A stretch of DNA of 64,000 bases from Bin55 sp963667455. Lineage in GTDB: Bacteria > Pseudomonadota > Gammaproteobacteria > Pseudomonadales > Azotimanducaceae. The notes below the pieces were generated by a model that saw only the letters and a program-made list of their open reading frames with translations, made no database searches and was not told the origin of the DNA. Numbering within the stretch: position 1 is the stretch's first letter; each line of letters starts with the position of its first letter. The position numbers and the translations under genes were made by a program. This document shows, one piece after another, positions 37,653 to 46,255 of the stretch. The stretch covers positions 186,001 to 250,000 of the forward strand of contig CAXXFR010000026.1 in NCBI GenBank assembly GCA_963667455.2, given 5' to 3'.

Positions 37653-38507
37653 CTACAGACCCAATCGCACCTCTGTCTCATCCTGCTCCGCGATTCGCTG
37701 CAGTTCCTCCCGCAGCAGGGAGGCTCTGCGTAGAGGGTTGTAGATCTGCAGAAAGTATGCGTCGATCTTCCGGGCGGCTTCCGTCCGTGTGTGGAACCTG
37801 CATCGGTTCACCAGCTCTCGCTTGAGCTGTCCGAACACGCTTTCCGCCGAGGCGTTGTCGGCACAGGTTCTCACCCGTCCCATGCTCATGGTCAGTTCGT
37901 GGCGCTCGAGGCACTCGCGGTAGGCCTGGCTGGTGTACTGGCTGCCGTGGTCCGAGTGCAGCACGGGCCGGTCCCCCTCGAGTCGCTTGGCCACGGCGTG
38001 GTCCACCGTCGAGGTCACCAGATCCGCGGTCTGTCGCGGACCCGTCTTCCAGCCGACCACCGAGCCGTCGTGGACGTCCTTGACGATGCACAGGTACAGC
38101 TTCCCCTCTCCCGTGGAGATCTGCGTGATGTCAGTGACCCAGATCGCGTTGGGACGCTCGGACCGGAATCTGCGACGCAGCAGATCGGGAACCTCCGAGT
38201 CGGTGCGGATCGGCGCGCGACGCCGCTTCTTGCGGGGAATTCCGAACAGTCCGGCCTCCCCCATCAGACGCCGGACGCGTCGGGCTCCGACGCTCTCCCC
38301 GTGCATGGACCGAAGGCAGTCGACCATGCGGCGGTAGCCGAAAATGCCCTTCCACTGGGTGTGGACGCTGCGGATCAGCGTCGTCAGGCGAAGGTCCGAG
38401 TCCCGGCGCGACGGCTTTCCTCCCCGCGACTTCCAGGCGTAGTATCCGCTTCTCGCCACCTGAAGAAGCGAACACATCCAGACCACGGGGTGACTAGCGC
38501 GGAACAT
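37653..38507 (-). CDS. IS3-family transposase, catalytic frame (OrfB)
   Basis: The protein has 284 residues. After an N-terminal HTH_21-like region (GYYAW, GYRRM) the rve/DDE core is complete: WVTDIT with Asp126, HSDHGSQY with Asp186 and NASAESVFGQLKRE with Glu222, giving the DD(35)E spacing of IS3 transposases. The tail YFLQIYNPLRR is intact. In the IS3 family this frame is made as a fusion with OrfA through -1 slippage; here the upstream frame is separated by the IS21 insertion, so normal fusion transposase can no longer form. The ATG at 38507 is an internal start; the reading frame is open further upstream to the insertion. Confidence 0.9.
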   Translation of the reverse strand: MFRASHPVVWMCSLLQVARSGYYAWKSRGGKPSRRDSDLRLTTLIRSVHTQWKGIFGYRRMVDCLRSMHGESVGARRVRRLMGEAGLFGIPRKKRRRAPIRTDSEVPDLLRRRFRSERPNAIWVTDITQISTGEGKLYLCIVKDVHDGSVVGWKTGPRQTADLVTSTVDHAVAKRLEGDRPVLHSDHGSQYTSQAYRECLERHELTMSMGRVRTCADNASAESVFGQLKRELVNRCRFHTRTEAARKIDAYFLQIYNPLRRASLLREELQRIAEQDETEVRLGL

Positions 38508-38730
38508 GTCTACAGCCCGGTAGACGTCGTCTGTCGGGACGCGAAATAGTTGGACACTTTTTTAATGTCAGCCGACATCGGAAACGCACACCCGGCGACA
38601 TCGAAAACGCACACGGAAGCGACCGGAGGTCGGTCGCATGTTTTCGGAGTTGAATTGGGGAACTGTTATGAAGAAAGGGTCAATCGATGCCATCCTAGTC
38701 GACGTTGTCGACACGGAGGTTGGACGATCG

Positions 38731-39904
38731 ATGAAGACGAAGGATCAGGTGAACGCGATCATCGCGATGCACGGGACAGGCATGACGGCTCGCTCGATCG
38801 CTCGAGCGATCGGGTGCAACCCGCACACCGTGAGCCGCTATCTCAAGCTGGGGGAGTGGCGCCCTCGCCGGCAGGCGAAGGGCAAGCTGCACGGTCTCGA
38901 GGACTGGTTGGCTGAACGTTTCACGCGCCATCGGGGCAACGCCGACGTGGTGCGTCAGGAGCTGCTGGCCGAGCATGGGATCGAGGTGTCCCTGCGCACG
39001 GTGGAGCGGGCGGTGGAGCCGCTTCGCAGGGAGATGAGGAAGTCGAGTCTGGCGACGGTCCGCTACGAGACGTCGCCGGGCGAGCAGGTGCAGATCGACT
39101 TCGGCACGAAGCGGATGTCGATCGGCGGGAGTTCGGTGCAGGTCAAGCTGTTCGCCGCCACGCTGGGCTGGTCGCGACGCCAGTTCGTGGCCGCGTTCGA
39201 GGACGAGCGGCAGCGCTCGTGGCTGGAGGGTCTGGACGGCGCGTTCCGCCACTTCGGGGGCGTTCCGCGCACGGTTCTGATGGACAACCCGAAGGCTCTG
39301 GTGCTGCGGGCGCGGGGTCCGGGCCGGGATCCGGAGTTCCATCCCCGGGTGCTGTCCTTCGCGAACTACTGGGGCTTTTCGCCGCGCGCCTGCTGGTCGA
39401 ACCGTCCGCAGACCAAGGGCAAGGTGGAGAACGGCGTCGGCTACGTCAAGGGCAACGCTCTGGCGGGCAGGGAGTTCGCCGACTGGGACCATCTGGATCG
39501 CCATCTGCGGTGGTGGATGGCGCACGTCGCCGACGTGCGCGTGCACGGCACCACCGGCCAGGCACCCGGAGTGCGCTTCGAGCAGGAGCGGCCGTTTCTG
39601 ACGGCGCTGAGGGAGCGTCCGCTGTTCGGTCTCGCTGGACACCAACCACTACTCGGTGCCCTGGCGTCTGGTGGGGGAGACGGTGCGTCTGAGCGTGACG
39701 AACGGTCGGGTTCGCATCTACCTCGGCGCGGAGCTGGTGGCCTGCCACGAGATCGCCGAGGGCCGCAACCGGCGCGTGGTCGACCGCTCGCACTTCGCCG
39801 ATCTCGAGCGAACCGACCGGTCCGCTCCGACTCCGCCGTCCGCTCCGGACCTGTGCCGTCCGCTGTCCGAGTACCAGCGGCTGGTGGAGGAGACGTCGTC
39901 GTGA
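38731..39904 (+). pseudogene. istA: IS21 transposase IstA, frameshifted near its C-terminus
   Basis: The start ATG 38731 follows GGAGG. An HTH (about 17-40, MTARSIARAIGCNPHTVSRYL) precedes a DDE core with Asp123 (QIDFG), Asp185 (LMDNP) and Glu233 (KGKVENG). Near 39630-39650 the frame breaks: the expected continuation DTNHYSVPWRLVGE lies in the +1 frame, which runs to TGA 39902-39904. Because of the break the original frame stays open into istB and forms one artificial fusion frame. Alignment with relatives would show whether a short deletion or a single-base change is the cause. Transposition ability is doubtful. Confidence 0.85.
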
Positions 39905-40701
39905 GCGAGTTCGTGAACGACGAGCAGCTGAAGAGCTGGCTGACCGAACTGCGCCTGCCGTGGATCCGCGACCGGCTGGAACAGCTGCTCGACGACGCCG
40001 CACGGCGGGAGATGTCGCTGCGCGATCTGGTGGTGCTGCTGTGCCGCGAGGAGCTGTCCGGCAAGCGAAGGATGCGCATCGTGCGCCGTCTGGCGCAGGC
40101 GCGCTTTCCGATGGTGCGCGAGCTCGACGACTTCGACTGCCAGGCCCAGCCGAGCGTCGATCCGGATCGGCTGCGGGAGCTGGCGGGATCGCGGTGGGTG
40201 GCGAACGGCGACAACCTGCTGCTGCTCGGCCCGCCCGGCGTGGGCAAGACGCATCTGGCGATCAGTCTGGGCCGCGCCGCCATCGAGCACGACTTCAGCG
40301 TTCGCTTCGTGGCCGCGTCGACGCTCATGACGACGTTGATGCGAGCCTACGAGACCGAACGCTGGGACGCCTGCCTGCGCGACTTCGGCAAGCCGCAGCT
40401 GCTGATCGTCGACGAGTTCGGCTACCTGCCGGTGCCGGCCCGGGCCGCCCATCTGCTGTTCCAGCTGGTGGCCGAGCGCTACGAGCGCGGCAGCGTGCTG
40501 CTGACCTCGAACCGGGCGATCGGAGACTGGGGCGAGATGCTCGGCGATCCGGTGGCCGCGACCGCCATCCTGGACCGCCTCCTGCACCACAGCGAAGTGA
40601 TCTCGATGCGAGGCGACAGCTATCGCCTGCGCGAAAAGCGAAGAGCCGGCCTGGTGGCCTCGCGCAGCACGGAGCCGGTCGATCATGCTAAGATTCATTG
40701 A
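39901..40701 (+). CDS. istB: IS21 transposition helper ATPase IstB
   Basis: The GTG start at 39901 overlaps the istA stop as GTGA, the usual coupling in this family. The 266-residue protein is a AAA+ ATPase with Walker A GPPGVGKT at 110-117 and Walker B LLIVDEFGYLP near 167-177, resembling the DnaC/IstB group. It forms an ATP-bound oligomer on DNA that helps select the target and stimulates IstA. The frame is intact, although its partner gene is frameshifted. Confidence 0.92.
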   Translation: MSEFVNDEQLKSWLTELRLPWIRDRLEQLLDDAARREMSLRDLVVLLCREELSGKRRMRIVRRLAQARFPMVRELDDFDCQAQPSVDPDRLRELAGSRWVANGDNLLLLGPPGVGKTHLAISLGRAAIEHDFSVRFVAASTLMTTLMRAYETERWDACLRDFGKPQLLIVDEFGYLPVPARAAHLLFQLVAERYERGSVLLTSNRAIGDWGEMLGDPVAATAILDRLLHHSEVISMRGDSYRLREKRRAGLVASRSTEPVDHAKIH

Positions 40702-40793
40702 CGTCGTCACACCGAGCTAGCTCGGTGTGACGATCAGAGTGTGCGTTTTCGATGTCGTTTGGGTGTGCATTTCCGATGTCGGCTGACATTTAA

Positions 40794-41045
40794 AAACGCC
40801 ACCTCCTTCCGCAGCTCGAGGTTCTCGCGTCGCAGTTCGGCGTTCGTCGCGTCGCGGTCGGCCTCGTCGGTCTCCTCGAACTCCCTGGCCCAGCGCGACA
40901 GCAGCGACGGGCCGACTCCGATCTCGGCTCCGACTTCCGTCGCGCTTGCTCCGGAGCTTCGCAGCAGAGCCACCGCATCGCGCTTGAACTGGTCGTCGAA
41001 GCGTCTCCGCCTGCGTACCTTCGAAGACTTGGTCGTGTCAGTCAT
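40794..41045 (-). pseudogene. IS3-family OrfA (HTH), cut by the IS21 insertion
   Basis: From ATG 41045 the frame reads a HTH_Tnp_1 domain (RRRFDDQFKRDAVALLR, EIGVGPSLLSRWAREFEE) and the leucine-zipper helix (ELRRENLELRKEVAFL), then enters the IS21 end. In the rejoined sequence OrfA would meet an A6G run directly after AFLK; in this rejoined form the catalytic frame is not in a simple -1 register, so a one-base change near the run is also likely. Confidence 0.85.
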
Positions 41046-41104
41046 AAGCTCTCTCCTCGTTCAAATTATGCTTAGGGACTGTCCACAAAAGCGTACGCAA
41101 ACCC

Positions 41105-41458
41105 AAATGCTGGCCTACCCCGTGACGTATCAAGAATCCGTTTTTAAACTGTTCGGGGCGAAGTTCACGAGGCAGGGCAGGGCCAAACTGCTAAAGCCAT
41201 TCGGGCCAGGTGGGGCTGGCAGAGTAAAGTCCCTTCGTGTCAGCCGAAAATGCCATCAAGCGTTAGGAGGAGCCGATGAGACACATGACGGACAAGTTCC
41301 ACGACATCACGCCGAAGGACTGATGTTCGTGGACAGAGTAAGATTGACAATGTCTAGGTTGTAGGAGTATATCGTGACTAGCAATTTCGCACCCTTGACC
41401 ATAATTGAATCGTACGACACGTGGACGTGAAGTGAACGAGACGCGCCGCAACTTTGCG
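41105..41458. other. No gene seen
   Basis: This lies between the right target duplication of the IS3 element and the stop codon of the caspase-like gene. Open frames are short and match nothing. Confidence 0.5.
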
Positions 41459-42067
41459 CTATTTTGATCGCTCGAGCCCTTTGAAATGCTTGAAGCCAAT
41501 ATCTGGAATGGCTAAATTAATCAATTTTGCTGTATTCTCGGACTGTTCCTCGCCTCTTGAGTTCTTTCTTGGCAGTTTACCCATTGGCCTCTTCGCGTCC
41601 TTTTGAAGATAGAACACGGACCATGCCGCAATTGTTTCTGCAAATCCTATTTTTTCTTTCGAGAAGAAATAGTACCCAGAGAACCACGCGTCAAGGGACC
41701 TACGTAGCGTCTTAACTGCCTTTTCGGAGTGGCAACATGACAAACACAAGACTCGTTTTCGTTTGGGTTTGAGTGGACTACAGTAATTCTTCAGTTCCTC
41801 CGCAAACTCCACCCAACTCACTGAATCGCCGATCAGACCCACGCCTCTATCATTACCATGGCCGGCGACATGCACGAAACTAACTTTCTCGGAAGGTCGG
41901 TCCGGTCGCTGTTCCTGTAATGCCTTAAAGCGAGTTGCTACGATGTGGTCAACCTCTCCTTCCAATCCGCGGTTCGATACGATTGTGTAGATTAAATCGC
42001 ATTCAGTGGATAAACGGCCCTCGACTTCGTGGTCCGAAATCAAATCGATGAGTAGGTGTGTGGACAT
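41459..42067 (-). CDS. Caspase-like (CHAT/peptidase C14-type) protease
   Basis: A strong GGAGGAG site precedes ATG 42067. The 202-residue protein has the two catalytic motifs of the caspase fold: VSFVHVAGHGN with the His at about 70, and VLCLSCCHSE with the nucleophilic Cys at 111 or 112. Strand-helix order around them fits a minimal caspase-like domain. Such proteases act as defence or cell-death effectors that cut host or partner proteins. The gene stands alone; the 2TM gene at 36428 is on the other side of the IS and convergent. No sensor domain is fused, so activation would need a partner not identified here. Substrate unknown. Confidence 0.75.
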   Translation of the reverse strand: MSTHLLIDLISDHEVEGRLSTECDLIYTIVSNRGLEGEVDHIVATRFKALQEQRPDRPSEKVSFVHVAGHGNDRGVGLIGDSVSWVEFAEELKNYCSPLKPKRKRVLCLSCCHSEKAVKTLRRSLDAWFSGYYFFSKEKIGFAETIAAWSVFYLQKDAKRPMGKLPRKNSRGEEQSENTAKLINLAIPDIGFKHFKGLERSK

Positions 42068-42713
42068 TTTTCTCCTCCAAGATCTGTAGCAACACCAATT
42101 TGCACCCGCCCAAGAGAGTGGTGCTGAAAACAGAGTAGCAAGCGGTATTTTAACCGGCTATTTGTATTGTAGAAGCCCCATAAATCCGGGCAACTGTAGG
42201 CGAAATCAACCAAACTCCCGTAGATGCTCTCTGAAGAGCTCGTTATCCCTGTTTGACGAATCGGTCCTCCGCGAACACGCCATTGAGCATCAGGTGCACG
42301 CTGTTCTCGACTACCTAGAACGCCTTCACTAGCAAGTTCGCCTCGTTCGCCGCCAGAAGACAGCTCGAGTCTGCCGGCAACAAAGTTGGCTTTGGTCACA
42401 ACACCGTCGTTGGAACAGACGACCCGAGTCGATGTCTTATAGAAGCTTCCGAGGGTCGGCATGTTCGGCACGTTGCACTTGGTCGTTGTCCTGGTAGACA
42501 GCTAGGCGTATCCAAGCGGTTTTGAGGTCCCGGCAAGCTTGGGTCTGATTTCCGGTGTAATTCAGTCGGCTGAAAGCAGACGCTAAGCGATGGATATGTA
42601 TCCATAGAAGTATGCGAAGTCCAATTTCCATGTCGTTCGGTTGCAGTGTCGTGGAAAATTGGAGAATAGTCATGAAGTAGGGCTATTCAAAGCAAAAGAG
42701 GGCATCCATAGAA
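42068..42713. other. Upstream region of the caspase-like gene, no supported gene
   Basis: Three overlapping minus-strand frames (42040-42471, 42396-42605, 42437-42673) are open, but none has a recognised domain or clear start site. One could encode a short helical protein continued across a frameshift near 42470, but I cannot support it. Confidence 0.4.
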
Positions 42714-42739
42714 GTGTCCCCTAAAACGTGCGCAGTCCC
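42714..42739 (+). repeat. Solo IS3-family end repeat
   Basis: It ends AAAACGTGCGCAGTCCC, as in the intact IS end, and abuts the start of the second copy of the SNase locus at 42740. Confidence 0.75.
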
Positions 42740-43188
42740 GGTCTTGTCTCTGCGCTCACGCTCAACTCGGGACTTGGATCCCGGCATTCGAAAGGCATCG
42801 TTGCATCGGATAGGAGCAAGAGTGAAGAGTTACACAGTTGCTCTTCTCGTCGACGGCGACACCTTTGACATCAACCCAAAGTGGGTATTCAACGGACCAA
42901 CAGGAAATTGTGTGCGTCCACAGGCTACAACACCCAGAGCTGGGTACCCCATCTGGCCAGGGTGCGCCAGGCTCCGGTACTTCTCGCAACCGGAAGCCCG
43001 GATTCCGTTGGTACTCCTCGAGGTCCATCTTGCGAGATTGACCAACGAGCCATCGCGGGTCGTGTTGTTGGCCGCAATGGTCGCTTCGCAGCTGTTTTCA
43101 CCCAGCGTACGAGCTTTCAGTTCGTTGTTTTCGTGGTACTGCACAGTATCAGCCATGCAGTCAAATTGCCATTTGGACGAGAATGGTG

Positions 43189-43428
43189 TTACCGGCGGGT
43201 GCCAGCTCTTATCGCTGTCAGTTCTCGTTGTCTCTTGGCGTGATCGTCGAGCCATTGCATGAACGGACCCTCGTCGCCAGTCTCATCCATTATCTTCTTG
43301 GCCCTGTCGCATTGTTCGCTCAGGTCAATGTCAATCTGCGAGTACGGCGGTTTGGGATTGCCGTTGGCGTCGAGTACCAGACCGATCCCTGGCGGGTCGC
43401 TGAATCTCTGCTCTTTGCAATCTGCCAT
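43189..43428 (-). CDS. Small ORF in the inserted cassette (79 aa)
   Basis: It is the last of three tightly packed minus-strand frames; its ATG is three bases beyond the stop of the middle one. The product is acidic and helical at its end (SEQCDRAKKIMDETGDEG, HAKRQRELTAIRAG). No family recognised. Tight spacing supports a real operon; the location inside a broken gene suggests the set moved in as a unit. Confidence 0.5.
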   Translation of the reverse strand: MADCKEQRFSDPPGIGLVLDANGNPKPPYSQIDIDLSEQCDRAKKIMDETGDEGPFMQWLDDHAKRQRELTAIRAGTRR

Positions 43429-43431
43429 TGA

Positions 43432-43683
43432 TCAATAGGGAGGCAGTTCCTTGGGTCGTCTGCCTCTCAGTTTGCCGTATCTCTCATTGATCTCGTCCTG
43501 GGTGAGATCGCCGACATCGACCGCGTCCATGATTCTCATGAACTTGTCGACTGTGGGCCAATACATTACGGTACCAGTGTGGAACTTGTCCGCCTTGCCT
43601 CTCTCATAGACTGGGACAACATCAGGATCATTGCCATAGGCAATGTAGCGACCATCAACGGTTGAAAACTCGGTAACTTCCAT
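43432..43683 (-). CDS. Small ORF in the inserted cassette (83 aa)
   Basis: This is the middle frame of the cassette. MEVTEFSTVDGRYIAYGNDPDVVPVY looks like a small beta domain, followed by helices (DKFMRIMDAVDVGDLTQDEINERYG). It is nine bases after the stop of the first frame. No family recognised; a minor phage or conflict protein is possible. Confidence 0.5.
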   Translation of the reverse strand: MEVTEFSTVDGRYIAYGNDPDVVPVYERGKADKFHTGTVMYWPTVDKFMRIMDAVDVGDLTQDEINERYGKLRGRRPKELPPY

Positions 43684-43692
43684 AACTGGACT

Positions 43693-44013
43693 TTACCGGA
43701 CTCTAACCTCAATGTCTACATATCTGGCATTGTCGAGTTGCTGTCTCAGTCTCGATCTCTCTGCCGCACTGTCCTCGAAAATCTCGCTGACATCGTCGAG
43801 GGTGAGTTTGCCGAGGATCTGAGTCTCAACGTACTCCTTGCCCACCTGAGTCTTGGCAGAGTCTTGCCAATTGCCTGTCTCGCCGAACTTCTTGAGTGAA
43901 GCATTGCGTAAGTTGAGGTCTTTGATCCAAGGCAGACGGTACAACTTGATCCCATTATTTAGAGCTACGGACGGTTGCTGTGCCATGTGTAGTTCAATGG
44001 CAGAGAGTTGCAC
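43693..44013 (-). CDS. Small ORF at the insertion border (up to 106 aa), chimeric N-terminus
   Basis: About the first 38 codons are antisense to the remaining SNase sequence (43897-44013), so they are not ancestral. The part inside the insertion (KKFGETGNWQDSAKTQVGKEYV, LDDVSEIFEDSAAERSRLRQQL) looks like a real helical protein that has lost its own start at the border. It is first in the three-frame cassette. Whether the chimera is translated is unknown. Confidence 0.4.
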   Translation of the reverse strand: MQLSAIELHMAQQPSVALNNGIKLYRLPWIKDLNLRNASLKKFGETGNWQDSAKTQVGKEYVETQILGKLTLDDVSEIFEDSAAERSRLRQQLDNARYVDIEVRVR

Positions 44014-44283
44014 ACATACTTTCCGGAGTACAAGTAGTCCTCAGCCCACTTCGGGTCACTGTAGCCGACTGCAAGTCATTGCTTGCGGCAATTCGAACGA
44101 AGCTGCACCGAGTGCGTAACGGCGGGAAGCCGCAGACTGGCCTTCTGGCATCTGCCGCATCTACTGGATCATCTGATGTTACTTGTGTGAGCCATCGAAG
44201 GAGACTGGGTAGCGAGAGGCTTCGCTAGACTACCGGTTCATCGTCGCGATCTAGACGACTCTGGACTTGCAGTTTCGCTACCG

Positions 44284-44484
44284 ATGGTGTTCGCTACACC
44301 GCGAAAAGAGTTCGCTTGGCTTTGCACGCTCGATCCGAAGCTAGACGAACTTAGACATGCTGAACGCCATGTACTCCGAGTGCAAGAGCGGCAGGATGGT
44401 TCGGATTTTCAAACCTCCGCAGGCGACCTGATTCTCGAGGTCGTCTCCGAAATCAGGCGGCGGCGAACCTTGACTGGAGTCTGA
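44284..44484 (+). CDS. Small ORF in copy 2 of the SNase locus (66 aa), doubtful
   Basis: It matches the frame at 31651 without gaps (EFAWL, DELRHAERHVLRV, DGSDFQTSAG) but stops about 20 codons sooner. It is probably a relic. Confidence 0.25.
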   Translation: MVFATPRKEFAWLCTLDPKLDELRHAERHVLRVQERQDGSDFQTSAGDLILEVVSEIRRRRTLTGV

Positions 44485-44510
44485 AGAATTGCACGTCAAA
44501 TCGTGAAGAC

Positions 44511-45512
44511 AGGTCATAGTACACCCATTCGCTCCTAGTTGAACACGAAATCCGCATTACCGATCCGTATTCCCGTGTCTTTCCGGTAACTTCCCGTCTT
44601 AACCAACCACCGCATCTATCGCAACGTTGCAAACTCCAGACACCTTTCAATCCACACAACCTTCAACACTAAAGATGCAAAGTGATTGCGTACATGCTGG
44701 ATGTGTTGATCGAGTCCGTGGCTGGTTGATTGAATGAACGAGTCAATGATCGAACACCCGCTCTGGACTAGGACACTCCAACCGAATGCGGAGCTCCGCC
44801 CTTCAATCTCTGCGGGCACTCATCCCGAGCAACTTTCTTCGCACACCGGCTTCGTCCGTCCGTTCATCGCGAAGCGATAGCAAAACGCAACTACTTGTAT
44901 AGGCCTACATAGATCCCATTGTTCCTCGCGTCTACCTTTCCCATCTACGTATGCCCTATGGGAGTCGCAACTATCTATAGTTGCACACCCAGCCAATTGC
45001 AACATCTCCTCACCGTCCACCGAAAGTGTGCTGGGCTTCCCCATCGGCATGGGGATCCTGATATCGGCAATTCAGAGGCCAGCGCACGCGCAAGATCCCG
45101 AGACAGCGCTGTCTGCCACTTCATCAAAAAACTTGTGCATTGGTGTTTTTCCACGGCGTACAGTTCGAATTGGATCGTCGAGCACAAGCGAAGACCCGTG
45201 AGTCGGCGAGGCACGGCATGGGTTTGTCAGGCTCGGGAAAGCGGGATGCAAATTCGTCGAGTCTAGCCAACCCCGAATTCAGGCAAGAGCATTGAACACC
45301 CTTTGCATCACGTCGACAACGCAACCTCCGACGAGCATCCGATGACAGGATGGGGTGCACCGTTACGGTCTCCACTCTCAGAGGGGAAAGGAGCGAGCCC
45401 GGACCAGCACTTTCTTATAGGCATAGGCGCTAGCCGCTGTGACACCTGTTCGCGGAACGTGGCCGAAGTCGCCGAACGAGCACCAACCATCCCATGGATT
45501 TCTCCTTATGGA
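44511..45512. other. Gene-poor DNA
   Basis: Only the hairpin repeat at 44718-44960 is recognised. Overlapping short frames on both strands have no support. Confidence 0.5.
44718..44960 (+). repeat. Dispersed hairpin repeat, copy 4
   Basis: It starts GGCTGGTTGATTGAATGAACGAG like copy 2 and contains GATCGAACACCCGCTCTGG, GTGCGGAGCTCC-type and GCGGGCACTCATC segments. The terminal TTTAGGGG unit is decayed here to TTGTATAGG. Confidence 0.7.
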
Positions 45513-45538
45513 GTGTCCCTTAACATGTGCGCAGTCCC
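45513..45538 (+). repeat. Solo IS3-family end repeat overlapping a start codon
   Basis: GTGTCCCTTAACATGTGCGCAGTCCC matches the IS end consensus. Its internal ATG (45525) is the first in-frame start of the GIY-YIG gene that follows. Confidence 0.7.
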
Positions 45539-46010
45539 TTTGTTACAATTAGGTCTTCTCAGACGGAAGAGCAAGCCAAAAGTGACCTACGAACACTACC
45601 AGCTATACTTTGAAGGAATCTGGAATGAACGACTTTGGCGTTATCTTCCAAGCAAGTCCGGAATTTATTGTGTCTATGCGGGGAAGACTAACTTTAGAAG
45701 CGAGTGGTCGTTAAGACAGCTATTGTATATTGGAGAATCTGAAAATGTATGTACACGTGTTCCACAAGAACCAATGACTCGAAGAGACAGATGGGCGATG
45801 GCGTTGAGACTAGACGAAGAATTAATTGTGAGTTTCGCTGAGATTCGCCCGGGCGGCGCTCGAGAGAGATCCGAAGCGGCGATGATCTTCCGTCATAAGC
45901 CACCATTTAACAAGACGTACAAGTGCAGTTTTCCTTACGACACGACAACCGTATCTACGACCGGTAAGAACATATTTCTTGAATCCAGTTTTGTGGTTGG
46001 GCGAACTTAA
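45525..46010 (+). CDS. GIY-YIG nuclease-like protein (up to 161 aa)
   Basis: The GIY-YIG core is visible as SGIYCVY at about 45-51, LLYIGES at about 66-72, the catalytic-type glutamate in RSEAAMIF at 117 and HKPPFN to 129. A C-terminal extension of about 30 residues follows. ATG 45525 lies inside an IS-derived end repeat; the true start may be a TTG just downstream, since the first conserved residues are VTYEHYQLYFEG near residue 20. It is convergent with the DRT1-type gene (stops 245 bases apart). It shares the fold but little sequence with the GIY-YIG gene at 2898. Probably a DNA nuclease; stand-alone role unknown. Confidence 0.78.
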   Translation: MCAVPLLQLGLLRRKSKPKVTYEHYQLYFEGIWNERLWRYLPSKSGIYCVYAGKTNFRSEWSLRQLLYIGESENVCTRVPQEPMTRRDRWAMALRLDEELIVSFAEIRPGGARERSEAAMIFRHKPPFNKTYKCSFPYDTTTVSTTGKNIFLESSFVVGRT

Positions 46011-46255
46011 GAACCACTCCATAATCGTACTAATCCACTCTTCGGGAACAGGGTATGTGTATTGTCTGGAACCGCGTCGACACACGATTCTGGGGATGCC
46101 CTCAAGGCCAAATGCAGTCGTAGGTTGGTGGCTGTTCTTCGATGCCTGCCTTAGTCTGTATCCACTTTCCTCGCAGGCCTCAAAGTGTGGAGTATGGCGG
46201 CCAACACCAGAACCCCAAGAGTTCACGGCACCTACCCACAGTCAACATCGATTGG

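Larger units (their letters stand above)
38566..40788 (+). mobile_element. IS21-family insertion sequence inside the IS3 element
   Basis: The ends are TGTCAGCCGACATCGGAAA (from 38566) and its inverted counterpart ending at 40788; the similarity continues for about 50 bases with an internal second repeat (CGACATCGAAAACGCACAC). Both ends start TGT/ACA as is usual in this family. The 5-bp target duplication TTTAA lies at 38561-38565 and 40789-40793. It carries istA and istB in the usual order on the plus strand. Confidence 0.92.
37605..41104 (-). mobile_element. IS3-family insertion sequence, interrupted by an IS21-family element
   Basis: Imperfect terminal inverted repeats of 26 bases bound the element: left GGGACTGCGCACGTTTCG.. 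(37605-37630) and right, read inward, GGGTTTGCGTACGCTTTT.. (41104-41079), both ending TGGACAG. The 3-bp sequence AAA flanks both sides (37602-37604, 41105-41107). Inside are two minus-strand transposase frames with HTH and DDE domains. The net IS is about 1.27 kb without the 2.2-kb insertion. On the minus strand the rejoined sequence around the insertion point has an A6G run, the usual IS3 slippage site. Orientation, ends and target duplication are seen; family assignment is from the DDE domain. Confidence 0.92.
42822..44034 (+). pseudogene. SNase-like gene split by a 0.9-kb insertion
   Basis: GTG 42822 begins KSYTVALLVDGDTFDINPKW, matching the intact gene at 31134. Near 42925 the frame shifts (GYNTPELGTPSG appears in another frame). 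The coding sequence breaks off near 42970. The rest, ending in GAGTACAAGTAG like the intact gene, resumes at about 43897 and is itself altered. It cannot make a working nuclease. Confidence 0.85.
42742..44510 (+). repeat. Duplicated SNase locus, copy 2 (split)
   Basis: It is colinear with 31060-31900 in two parts, 42742 to about 42970 and about 43897 to 44510. Between them are about 930 bases with no counterpart in copy 1, carrying three short minus-strand frames. Confidence 0.85.

Noticed and set aside
42040..42673. Overlapping minus-strand frames upstream of the caspase-like gene
   Set aside because: None has a recognised family or clear start; one overlaps the ribosome site and start of the caspase-like gene. 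A frameshifted short gene cannot be excluded but is not supported.
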